DNA of 5,135 nt from Actinomycetota bacterium (GTDB lineage Bacteria; Actinomycetota; Actinomycetes; S36-B12; UBA5976): assembly GCA_009918865.1 (NCBI GenBank), contig RGCY01000091.1:1-5135 (forward strand). The letters are read 5' to 3'. This document shows, piece by piece, positions 1-5,135 of the stretch; the stretch's first letter is position 1; each line of letters opens with the position of its first letter. The notes below the pieces were generated by a model. That model searched no databases and was not told the origin of the DNA. It saw nothing but the letters and a program-made list of their open reading frames with translations. A program made the translations under genes and the position numbers.

Positions 1-324
1 TTCAGCGATGTCAGCGAGTAACGCCGGCTTCGACCTTGCGCCCACAATCTGCTTCACCGGCTCGCCATCCTTGAACACAATCATGGTGGGGATGGAACGG
101 ATGCCGAAGGAACTTGGCGTGGCCATGTTTTCGTCGGTGTTCATCTTGGTGATGGTGAGCTTGCCGGCGTACTCATCGGCGATTTCATCAAGAATTGGAG
201 CAACCTGACGGCACGGCCCACACCACTCAGCCCAGAAGTCCACGAGCACCGGAGCGGTCTTGCTCGCTTCGATGACATCAGATGCAAATGAGGCGTCGGT
301 GGTGGTCTTGGTGTTGGCGCCCAT
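1..324 (-). CDS. trxA: Thioredoxin TrxA (3' end cut by window)
   Basis: Cytoplasmic disulfide reductase that passes electrons from thioredoxin reductase to target proteins. The 108 visible residues cover nearly the whole single thioredoxin fold. The active site WCGPC lies at residues 34-38, following the typical VDFWAEW strand, and the cis-proline motif (SIPT, Pro79) precedes the strand MIVFKDGE. No stop codon occurs before the window edge. The family is usually about 105-112 residues, so only a few C-terminal codons are missing. The ATG start is supported by a strong AAGGAGG ribosome-binding site 5 bases upstream. In related actinobacteria trxA directly follows trxB on the same strand. Here the matching trxB lies about 2.9 kb away with opposite-strand genes between, so trxA probably needs its own promoter in the 187-bp divergent gap. 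The identification is secure. Confidence 0.97.
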   Translation of the reverse strand, partial: MGANTKTTTDASFASDVIEASKTAPVLVDFWAEWCGPCRQVAPILDEIADEYAGKLTITKMNTDENMATPSSFGIRSIPTMIVFKDGEPVKQIVGARSKPALLADIAE

Positions 325-329
325 GGTGG

Positions 330-336
330 CCTCCTT
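330..336 (-). promoter_or_regulatory. Strong Shine-Dalgarno site of trxA
   Basis: Read on the minus strand this is AAGGAGG, five bases before the trxA ATG. It is a full match to the anti-Shine-Dalgarno core and fixes the start codon. The genes of the inserted segment have weaker sites, except abiEi. Confidence 0.85.
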
Positions 337-474
337 GGTGGTTGCGATTCTTTGTGACTCGAGCCGTATCTGCTACCGCCCGGTTACGCCCCAAGCCTAG
401 GCAGACGGGGAATCAAAGCGGCGGGCAGGCGCGGAAGGCGAATCAGAGGGGCGACTTTTGAGGTTGCTCTACTA

Positions 475-496
475 CTTGCATTGTGCTTGCATGTTG
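475..496 (+). repeat. Two tandem 11-bp direct repeats, candidate antitoxin operator
   Basis: CTTGCATTGTG (475-485) is followed directly by CTTGCATGTTG (486-496). The copies match at 9 of 11 positions, with an identical CTTGCAT core. The period is about one helical turn, so a DNA-binding protein would meet both copies on the same face. They overlap the putative -35 and spacer of the Xre-RES module. HTH antitoxins of type II modules commonly repress their own promoter; that this repeat is the site is inference. Confidence 0.45.
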
Positions 497-505
497 GTCT
501 AGGCT
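476..505 (+). promoter_or_regulatory. Putative promoter of the Xre-RES module
   Basis: A candidate -35 TTGCAT (476-481) is followed after 18 bp by a candidate -10 TAGGCT (500-505). The -10 lies only 6 bases before the ATG at 512, and no clear Shine-Dalgarno site precedes that ATG, so the transcript would be leaderless or nearly so, a common arrangement in actinobacteria. The hexamers are only moderate matches to consensus. The -35 and spacer length are the same as in the better promoter at 1858-1887, which slightly strengthens the call. Confidence 0.4.
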
Positions 506-511
506 GGCGCC

Positions 512-1258
512 ATGACCCGGTCCCACAGTCTCGCAGTAAGTGAGCTCGTGGGTTGGGTGTCACAAGCATCTGGTGACGTGCACGAACTTGAGCTAATCGG
601 TGAGCAACTTTTGCTGGCGCCGCGACCTGCAACGACACACATGGTTCGGGTGCTATCGCGAGTTGCTCAGAATCAGAGTGGGAAAGTCGGTGCGCTTGCT
701 GGTGCACCTGTTTCCTCATTGGCACAAGGGTTGGCTGTGACGCGTGGTGCACATGCGTTGTTCACAGGTTGGGTTGTGGACTACGGAGTTGGCGTCGGCT
801 GTGCTGCGGCAACAACAGTTGCGTTGATTGAATCCACTGGGCGGTCAGTGACCGGTGTGCCAGTCGGCCTTTCTCCTTTCGCGGAACACTTGCCTTTGGC
901 CGAGTTTGAGGCGGCAGTTGCCTCGGCTTTAGCGCAGCAACGCGACCCGCTGCTGCGCGTCAAAGAAGCACTCGATTTGACCGATATCGAAGTCGCGTTG
1001 CTTTTTGCAGTGTCGAGGCAGGCAGTTGCACAGTGGTGGACACATGGAGTGCCGGCGGCACGCATGACTGCAGTGGCAGACATCGTCGCCACTGTTGATT
1101 TGCTGGCTCGCAAACTCAAACCGGGTCGACTTCCGTTGGTGGCCCGTCAACCTGCCGAGCGACTTGGCGGCAAGACACTGCTTCATGCTTTGGCCGATGA
1201 TCCGGCCAGCACTCGAGCAGTGTTTGAAGAGGCCTTCGACTGGTCCGCGGCTGCATGA
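512..1258 (+). CDS. Xre/MbcA-like antitoxin of a RES-Xre toxin-antitoxin module
   Basis: A 248-residue protein directly before a RES-domain toxin, in the usual antitoxin-first order. Residues about 145-200 read as a helix-turn-helix: an amphipathic helix (LLRVKEAL), then LTDIEVALLFAVSRQAVAQW with a recognition-helix-like SRQAVAQWW, then GVP. Residues 218-226 (LGGKTLLHA) resemble the LGG-x-x-L-x-A motif of the MbcA/ParS (DUF2384) toxin-binding region, followed by DDPASTRAVFEEAF. In this family the C-terminal region blocks the RES active site and the HTH binds the module's promoter. The first ~130 residues are not recognised. They make the protein about twice the length of compact antitoxins such as MbcA (roughly 110-150 residues), and contain a Gly/Ala-rich hydrophobic stretch at about 84-107 that is not a convincing membrane helix. 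The ATG lacks a clear ribosome-binding site but sits just after a plausible -10. The antitoxin role is well supported by the C-terminal half and by the neighbour; the N-terminal role is unknown. Confidence 0.75.
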   Translation: MTRSHSLAVSELVGWVSQASGDVHELELIGEQLLLAPRPATTHMVRVLSRVAQNQSGKVGALAGAPVSSLAQGLAVTRGAHALFTGWVVDYGVGVGCAAATTVALIESTGRSVTGVPVGLSPFAEHLPLAEFEAAVASALAQQRDPLLRVKEALDLTDIEVALLFAVSRQAVAQWWTHGVPAARMTAVADIVATVDLLARKLKPGRLPLVARQPAERLGGKTLLHALADDPASTRAVFEEAFDWSAAA

Positions 1259-1279
1259 CCATTCGATGACGATGATGAG

Positions 1280-1828
1280 ATGAAGATTGTGCAGACAGCA
1301 GGCGCGCACTACCGCGTCGCCGACCCGGACTGGGACAACCCGCTTGATGCAACATATTCACTTAGGCGTGGCGGACGCTGGAATGCACCGGGCACCAACG
1401 GCGCGCTCTACTTCAATTGTGACATCTCCACCGCTCGGCTCAATGCACGCAACATGTTGCGAACTCGCACTCTCGCGGGGATGCCTTTCAGTTTTGACGA
1501 CTTAGACCCAGCGGGCCTGCCGGTACTTGTGACTGTCAATGTTCCACCCGCTAACGCGGTTGATGCCGTGAGTGACGAAGGACTCTTGGAAGTTGGGTTA
1601 CCGGAGACTTTTCCGTACGACGCAACTGGTGACATCGTGACTTGGGCAAAGTGCCAGCCAGTGGGAGCGGCAGCCGTCTTGGCACGGGTGCCGGCGATTG
1701 CTAGCCGAAGTGCTGCTCCTGGAACCACACACGAGAATCAGGAATTGACCTGGTTCCCCAGCGTTGGTGGCACTTTGGAGTGTGCCGGCTTGCCACAACC
1801 GTTTAACCATTGGTTTGGCGACTACTAG
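1280..1828 (+). CDS. RES-domain toxin, NAD+-degrading family
   Basis: A 182-residue protein made almost entirely of a RES domain. RES toxins such as MbcT deplete cellular NAD+, by phosphorolysis in the case of MbcT, and arrest or kill cells unless held by the partner antitoxin. Visible family features are HYRVADP at 10-16 (Arg12, the R of RES), RRGGRWNAPG at 29-38, ALYFNCDISTARLNA at 42-56, and AIASRSAAPG at 139-148, where Ser144 is the likely S of RES, followed by ENQELTWF. The invariant Glu falls by spacing from Tyr44 at position 55, which is Asn here. The SFDDLDPAGLPVLVTVNVP block and the KCQPVG motif resemble an actinobacterial subgroup known to me. The gene starts 21 bases after the antitoxin stop with no strong ribosome-binding site, so it is probably translated from the same transcript at a low rate. 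The length is complete and no frameshift is seen. Family call firm; whether the Asn55 form is active is uncertain. Confidence 0.85.
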   Translation: MKIVQTAGAHYRVADPDWDNPLDATYSLRRGGRWNAPGTNGALYFNCDISTARLNARNMLRTRTLAGMPFSFDDLDPAGLPVLVTVNVPPANAVDAVSDEGLLEVGLPETFPYDATGDIVTWAKCQPVGAAAVLARVPAIASRSAAPGTTHENQELTWFPSVGGTLECAGLPQPFNHWFGDY

Positions 1829-1841
1829 GGCCGCTAGGGAC

Positions 1842-1867
1842 GAATATCGCAAATAAGTTGCATATTC
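1842..1867. repeat. Imperfect inverted repeat, candidate AbiEi operator
   Basis: The left arm GAATATCGCAA (1842-1852) pairs with the right arm TTGCATATTC (1858-1867) across a 5-base spacer. All ten bases of the right arm are matched, with one extra C bulged in the left arm. The right arm covers the putative -35 (1858-1863) of the abiEi promoter. AbiEi proteins of characterised AbiE systems repress their own operon by binding inverted repeats at the promoter, so this is a good operator candidate. A terminator for the RES gene is less likely because no T-run follows. Confidence 0.5.
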
Positions 1868-1887
1868 TGTAACCTAAGTATGATAAT
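1858..1887 (+). promoter_or_regulatory. Putative promoter of the AbiE module
   Basis: TTGCAT (1858-1863) and GATAAT (1882-1887, five of six consensus bases) are separated by 18 bp in the 104-bp gap between the RES gene and abiEi. Transcription would start near 1894, giving a leader of about 40 bases that contains the abiEi ribosome-binding site. The region is AT-richer than the coding sequence around it. It implies that the AbiE module is expressed separately from the Xre-RES module. Confidence 0.55.
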
Positions 1888-1932
1888 TGTCCCCACTTTT
1901 GGTTTGGGTGCTTTCAGCAGCGGAGGTGAGTT

Positions 1933-2772
1933 GTGTCTGAGGAAACGCTCGCAAGCTTGAAACCTCGATCGCGCGCTTTGAGCCGTACCCTCGCCCAGAT
2001 AGTTCAGAGACTTCAGCTAGAAGATGCGCATCTCATCACGCTGGCACAACTGCAATCCCTATGTGATGACTTGGGCGTCAGGAGCGCAGGCAAAGTCGTG
2101 GCGGCACGACTCAAGAGCAATGGCTGGTTGCTAGCTACCGGCCAGCCAGGTGTTTATGAGTTTTGTCCGATGGAGCGCGGAGGTGCGATTAGTCGTGGTG
2201 ACGTGACACTGCCACTGCAGTCACTACTTGCGAAGCGGCACGAATTGCGAGCCGCGGTCACCTTTCAGAGCGCGGCATGGATGCACAATTTCGCGGATCG
2301 CCTGCCAACAAGATTGGAGGTTGCCACACCCAAATCGGTTTCGCGCGTATCTGTAGCGAAAGAGATTGAGTCGGAACTCAGACTAAGTAGTTTCACTCCG
2401 CGACTAGGACCACAGCAACTTCGAGGGGTTCCCGTATTGGCCCCTGAGAGCATTTTGGTGCACATGGCGCAGAGTCCGCGCGATGTGCGTTCGTGGGCGA
2501 GCGCTTTCGAATGGCTTCCAGAACTCACCGAAGCCGTGAGCTTGGAACTCATCAAAGAAGAACTTGAAGGCAGGCACTCCGCAATCGCAGTCCGATTGGG
2601 CTACCTCGTTCAACGCCTGCGTCCAGACATTGCTTCTGAATGTTCAGCGTACATCCATGGTCGAGTCGATTTTGGAAAGCGTGGGGAGAAATATCGCTTC
2701 GATTCAACCTGGCATATTCGGGACAGCGTCCTCCCGAAACACCCATCGTCGTTTGTATCGCTAGCTAGTTAG
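1933..2772 (+). CDS. abiEi: AbiEi-family antitoxin/transcriptional repressor
   Basis: A 279-residue protein whose layout and neighbour fit the AbiEi antitoxin of AbiE abortive-infection modules (classed as type IV toxin-antitoxin). Residues about 20-78 form a winged helix-turn-helix: LITLAQLQSLCDDLG, a second helix SAGKVVAARLKSNGWL, and a wing ending GVYEFCP. The larger C-terminal domain (about 92-270) carries ALTFQSA-like sequence (AAVTFQSAAWMHNF), the VPVLAPESILVHMAQSPRD block and a terminal YRFDSTWHI strand. In studied systems the wHTH binds operon inverted repeats and the C-terminal domain antagonises the toxin. The GTG start is set by GGAGG at 1922-1926, six bases upstream. No internal stop or frameshift is seen, so the gene looks functional. 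Its toxin partner, 7 bases downstream, is broken, which leaves this protein as a possible orphan repressor. The gene was recognised by pattern and context, not alignment. Confidence 0.82.
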   Translation: MSEETLASLKPRSRALSRTLAQIVQRLQLEDAHLITLAQLQSLCDDLGVRSAGKVVAARLKSNGWLLATGQPGVYEFCPMERGGAISRGDVTLPLQSLLAKRHELRAAVTFQSAAWMHNFADRLPTRLEVATPKSVSRVSVAKEIESELRLSSFTPRLGPQQLRGVPVLAPESILVHMAQSPRDVRSWASAFEWLPELTEAVSLELIKEELEGRHSAIAVRLGYLVQRLRPDIASECSAYIHGRVDFGKRGEKYRFDSTWHIRDSVLPKHPSSFVSLAS

Positions 2773-2779
2773 GCGCGTC

Positions 2780-3264
2780 TTGAGCAATCTCAGTGCTGCT
2801 GCTGTTCACCGACATGTGGCGCATCTGAGCAGCCGTGGGGCATTGGAATTAGGACTCATGGACATCGCTCAAGACCTTGTACTTCGCCAGTTGCATAGTC
2901 AAGGCATCAGTGAATCCCTGGTTTTCAAAGGTGGCACAGCCTTGCGCAAGTTCTACGCAGGAAATGCAGGGCGGTTCTCGACGGATTTGGATTTCGCAGT
3001 AAGCGAGGTCGGAACATCTGCCGCTTTGGTCACTCAGTTCATCTGCGAAGCAATTGATGGTTTTATCGGGAGGATGTGGGCGCATTGGCGCGCAAAGTCC
3101 CAGAGGTCGATTCGTTGAACGAGACCATCAGGAATCACTACGCCTTCCTCGCGCAATTGGATGGCGACGAGACGGTTATCGCGAAGCGCAATGCCAGCGA
3201 CCGAGACCTTGTGCTGCGGCTGCTTGCGAACTTGCCCGGTGAGCGGATGGCGGGCGTTTTCTGA
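2780..3264 (+). pseudogene. abiEii: AbiEii nucleotidyltransferase toxin, internally deleted and frameshifted
   Basis: Remnant of the AbiEii toxin, a nucleotidyltransferase of the DNA polymerase beta-like fold that stops growth of phage-infected cells. The N-terminal part (TTG at 2780, about 95 sensible residues) has the family signature: LVFKGGTALRKFY at 47-59 and RFSTDLDFAV at 65-74, with the paired Asp69 and Asp71 expected to bind metal. Just after AIDGF the frame runs into nonsense and stops at 3118. A second frame, open from 3058 to 3264, encodes a plausible family C-terminus (YREDVGALARKVPEVDSLN, then NHYAFLAQLDGDETVIA). Intact family members are roughly 280-300 residues. Together the two parts give about 160, so some 120-140 central residues, including later catalytic motifs, are missing and the join shifts frame near 3055-3063. 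A functional toxin is very unlikely. The gene lies 7 bases after abiEi in the usual order and ends 7 bp from the convergent trxB stop. Confidence 0.82.
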
Positions 3265-3271
3265 CTGAAAG

Positions 3272-4246
3272 CTAACGCGCAGCGAGCCAGCGCTCCGCAT
3301 CAAGTGCAGCGGCACAGCCGGACCCGGCCGCGGTGATTGCTTGGCGGTAGGTGTGGTCCACCAAGTCACCGCAAGCGAAGACCCCGTCCACGCTGGTGAG
3401 GGTGCCGTGTTTGGTCAACACATAACCAGCGTCATCGCAGTCAACGGTGGTGCGGACAAGTTCACTACGCGGGTCGTGACCTATTGCAATGAACAAGCCG
3501 TCAAGTGGCAGGTCGCGAGTTGAGCCATTCACGGTGTCCGTTAACTGCACTGACTGCAGCGATGCCTCGCCGAGCAGTTCAGTCACAGCAGAGTTCCACA
3601 CGAACTCAATCTTTGGGTCATTTTCTGCGCGTTCAATCATGATGCGGCTCGCGCGCAGGTGGTCGCGGCGGTGAATCACATACACCTTCTCCGCGAAACG
3701 CGTGAGGAAGGTTGCTTCCTCCATTGCAGAGTCGCCACCACCCACCACCGCGATGGTCTTGCCACGGAAGAAGAAACCATCACACGTTGCGCACCAAGAA
3801 ACACCACGACCAGACAGGGCTTTCTCGTTGGGCAGGCCAAGTTCGCGGTAGCCCGAACCCATCGCGAGCACAACTGAGCGTGCTTTGAAAGTTCCGGAAG
3901 AACCGGTGGTGATGGTGCGAATGTCGCTGGAGATGTCAAGGTCAGTGACATCGTCGGTGACAAACATTGTGCCGAATCGTTCGGCCTGGGCGCGCATGTT
4001 CTGCATCAACTCTGGACCCATGATGCCGTCCACAAATCCAGGGAAGTTCTCAACTTCCGTGGTGTTCATCAGTGCGCCACCGGCGGTCACTGCGCCTTCA
4101 AACACAACGGGTTTCAGTTGTGCTCGTGCGAGATAGATAGCAGCGGTGTAGCCGGCAGGACCACTACCAATCACAACCACATCGTGAATGTCAGTGGTGC
4201 CTGGGGAGCCGGGAATCGCAGAGGTTGCGGCAGATGCGTCAGTCAC
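3272..4246 (-). CDS. trxB: Thioredoxin reductase TrxB (NADPH, FAD)
   Basis: A 324-residue cytoplasmic flavoprotein that reduces thioredoxin with NADPH. All hallmarks of the low-molecular-weight bacterial enzyme are present in order: FAD-binding VVVIGSGPAGYTAAIYLARA (24-43); GALMNTTEVENFPGF (57-71); the redox-active CATC (152-155) followed by DGFFF; NADPH-binding VVGGGDSAMEEA (167-178) with the phosphate-contacting HRRDHLRAS (192-200); and the closing FAD motif FACGDL (290-295) plus RQAITAAGSGCAAALDAERWL (301-321). The GTG start gives about 20 residues ahead of the first FAD strand, with no strong ribosome-binding site. A GTG at residue 23 is an alternative but would cut into that strand, so the longer form is preferred. 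It follows the anti-sigma-like gene after 170 bp and would normally be followed by trxA; here it converges on the abiEii remnant. Confidence 0.97.
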   Translation of the reverse strand: MTDASAATSAIPGSPGTTDIHDVVVIGSGPAGYTAAIYLARAQLKPVVFEGAVTAGGALMNTTEVENFPGFVDGIMGPELMQNMRAQAERFGTMFVTDDVTDLDISSDIRTITTGSSGTFKARSVVLAMGSGYRELGLPNEKALSGRGVSWCATCDGFFFRGKTIAVVGGGDSAMEEATFLTRFAEKVYVIHRRDHLRASRIMIERAENDPKIEFVWNSAVTELLGEASLQSVQLTDTVNGSTRDLPLDGLFIAIGHDPRSELVRTTVDCDDAGYVLTKHGTLTSVDGVFACGDLVDHTYRQAITAAGSGCAAALDAERWLAAR

Positions 4247-4331
4247 GGCATAAGCCTGTCACAGGGGGGCATCCGAAACTGTGGTGGCGGCAGATGTGGA
4301 GGCTTCAGCGTTGCACTGGTGCGCGAAGTCT

Positions 4332-4348
4332 GCGCAGGATGCCTGCGC
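4332..4348. repeat. Small perfect hairpin between the anti-sigma-like gene and trxB
   Basis: GCGCAGG (4332-4338) and CCTGCGC (4342-4348) form a 7-bp perfect GC-rich stem around a 3-base loop. It lies in the 170-bp gap (4247-4416), about 70 bases downstream of the anti-sigma-like stop on the minus strand. No T-run follows on either strand, so it is not a standard intrinsic terminator. It could slow polymerase, stabilise an upstream mRNA end or bind a protein. No convincing trxB promoter was found in the rest of this gap. Confidence 0.35.
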
Positions 4349-4416
4349 GCGATGCCTGACAGCGCAATCAGTGCGTTCCTAGCCAAGTGTCCTGTGGTGA
4401 CCTTTGATTCAACGCC

Positions 4417-5135
4417 TCAGGGAGTCAGTGCAGTGCTCGCTGCGATGCTGCACTTGCCTTTAGTTTCCTGCAGCACGCGCACTTGGGTTGCCGGGTTCGT
4501 GGCCATGGTGTCGGAGATGACGACGATGGCGCTGGGCTTGCCATCGAGCCAGCCCAAATCCACCTTGGATGTCAGGCTCGCACCGAGCACGGAGAGTGTG
4601 CGCTTGACGCACTCTGTGACCGGTTGCCACTCCTTCGGTGCAGCCGATGCATTCACGGCATTACCCGAACCTTGGCCGGACATGAATGCGAGTGCGTCTT
4701 GGGCTAGTGAAGAGCGGTGATACGAGTGACGAGAGACCTGCACGAGTGTTTCGCGTGGGGCTGCGCTGACTGCGCGTTGCTGTGGTGTTGAGTCAGATGC
4801 GCTGGTGGTGGGTCCGGTTGCAGTCACAGTGTCTGTGGGATGAATCCACGGGCGACCAATGAGCAGAGCAAGTGCGGCAATTGATGCGGCTGTTGCGAAT
4901 AATGTCTTGGAGCGTGGAAAACGGCTTACTGATGCCGCCAAGTTTGGTGTGGCGCTCGTTGTTGGTAGCGACGACACCGGTGCTAGCGCGGAGGTATCTG
5001 ATGCCGTGGCCGCAGGTGTTGCGTCTACAGGCGCTGCGGCCGCAGGCGTTTCCTTCAACGACGTGTGCGTTGCGGCCGCCTGAGTTGCGGTTGCTCGTGC
5101 GAGTTGCTCAGCGGCGAGTGCTGCATCAATGCGGG
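4417..5135 (-). CDS. Membrane-anchored anti-sigma-like protein, RsmA type (N-terminus cut by window)
   Basis: The C-terminal 238 residues of a protein whose frame is open to the window edge; a shorter reading from the TTG at 5058 is not needed. The visible part starts with a cytoplasmic helix RIDAALAAEQLA, typical of the region before the membrane anchor in these proteins. A long Ala/Pro/Thr/Ser-rich low-complexity linker (about 20-70) follows, then basic RFPRSK, one transmembrane segment (about 78-93, LFATAASIAALALLIG) and an outer domain. That domain has two cysteines, in PVTECVKRTLSVLGA (171-185) and KGKCS (225-229), and the strand-rich DLGWLDGKPSAIVVISD. Position directly upstream of trxB matches rsmA, the anti-sigma factor of SigM in mycobacteria, and a sigma factor gene would be expected just beyond the window. 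The membrane topology is well supported. The anti-sigma function is inferred from context, because any sigma-binding N-terminus is not in the window. Confidence 0.72.
   Translation of the reverse strand, partial: RIDAALAAEQLARATATQAAATHTSLKETPAAAAPVDATPAATASDTSALAPVSSLPTTSATPNLAASVSRFPRSKTLFATAASIAALALLIGRPWIHPTDTVTATGPTTSASDSTPQQRAVSAAPRETLVQVSRHSYHRSSLAQDALAFMSGQGSGNAVNASAAPKEWQPVTECVKRTLSVLGASLTSKVDLGWLDGKPSAIVVISDTMATNPATQVRVLQETKGKCSIAASTALTP

Larger units (their letters stand above)
325..3271 (+). other. Accessory toxin-antitoxin segment separating trxB from trxA
   Basis: Four plus-strand genes in two toxin-antitoxin modules lie between two minus-strand genes that are normally adjacent in actinobacteria. 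No transposase, integrase, tRNA gene or clear terminal repeat is visible, so how it arrived cannot be read from the window. Base composition is not visibly different from the flanks. The exact borders are uncertain: the trxB-side border is within 7 bp of the trxB stop, and the trxA-side border lies somewhere in 325-511, since some of that gap may be original trxA leader. Confidence 0.6.

Noticed and set aside
84..107. Hydrophobic Gly/Ala stretch of the Xre-like antitoxin as a membrane helix (numbers are residues of the 512-1258 protein)
   Set aside because: It is interrupted by Asp, Tyr and several Gly, lacks flanking charge pattern, and a membrane anchor would be odd for a DNA-binding antitoxin.
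8..208. Plus-strand open frame over trxA
   Set aside because: It is antisense to a clear thioredoxin with an intact active site, has no family features and is explained by codon composition.
1824..1839. CTAGGG repeated twice around CCG after the RES stop as a possible insertion footprint
   Set aside because: The repeat is only 6 bp, and no matching copy was seen at the other edge of either module.
3076..3264. Independent small gene starting at the ATG at 3076
   Set aside because: The frame continues upstream to 3058 with AbiEii-like C-terminal sequence, and no ribosome-binding site marks the ATG. It is better read as the tail of the broken abiEii.
3254..3278. GCGTT...AACGC inverted repeat as a bidirectional terminator between abiEii and trxB
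   Set aside because: The stem is only 5 bp with an uneven 15-base interior and no proper T-run, too weak to support.
3676..3963. Second minus-strand open frame inside trxB
   Set aside because: It lies wholly within the well-supported trxB in another frame and gives a Ser/Pro/Arg-rich nonsense sequence.
4118..4720. 200-codon plus-strand open frame spanning the trxB start, the gap and the anti-sigma-like 3' end
   Set aside because: The translation is low-complexity and Cys/Gly/Ser-rich, overlaps two supported minus-strand genes and matches nothing recognisable.

Overview
The window looks like part of a chromosome of an actinobacterium (Actinomycetota) of moderate GC content. The outer genes, all on the minus strand, follow the conserved actinobacterial order (sigM) - anti-sigma/membrane protein - trxB - trxA, which usually lies near oriC. 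In Mycobacterium tuberculosis the equivalent genes are Rv3912 (rsmA), Rv3913 (trxB2) and Rv3914 (trxC). The window cuts both ends: trxA (1-324) lacks its last few codons and the anti-sigma-like gene (4417-5135) lacks its N-terminus.

The unusual part is the middle. trxB and trxA are normally adjacent and co-transcribed, but here about 2.9 kb (325-3271) separates them. This segment carries four genes on the opposite (plus) strand, forming two toxin-antitoxin modules. The first (512-1828) is a long Xre/MbcA-like antitoxin followed by a RES-domain toxin, the family that destroys NAD+. The second (1933-3264) is an AbiE-type module: an apparently intact AbiEi antitoxin/repressor followed by an AbiEii nucleotidyltransferase that has lost its centre and changed frame, so it is a pseudogene. 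Each module has its own likely promoter, with a -35 of TTGCAT and an 18-bp spacer in both. Each promoter carries a repeat that could be the operator for its antitoxin: two tandem 11-bp direct repeats before the Xre gene, and an imperfect 10-bp inverted repeat before abiEi.

Region by region: 1-324 trxA (partial, minus); 325-511 divergent intergenic region with the promoter and repeats of the first module; 512-1258 antitoxin; 1280-1828 RES toxin; 1829-1932 promoter/operator of the AbiE module; 1933-2772 abiEi; 2780-3264 abiEii remnant, ending 7 bp from the convergent trxB stop; 3272-4246 trxB; 4247-4416 intergenic region with one small perfect hairpin; 4417-5135 anti-sigma-like protein (partial).

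TrxB reduces TrxA with NADPH, and the upstream membrane protein probably holds a stress sigma factor, so the outer genes form a redox-stress locus. The two modules look like an accessory cargo inserted into this locus, with one toxin already decayed. Both module families are known. I see no evidence for a wholly new system. The most notable points are the insertion site, the eroded AbiEii, the altered RES catalytic position and the candidate operators.
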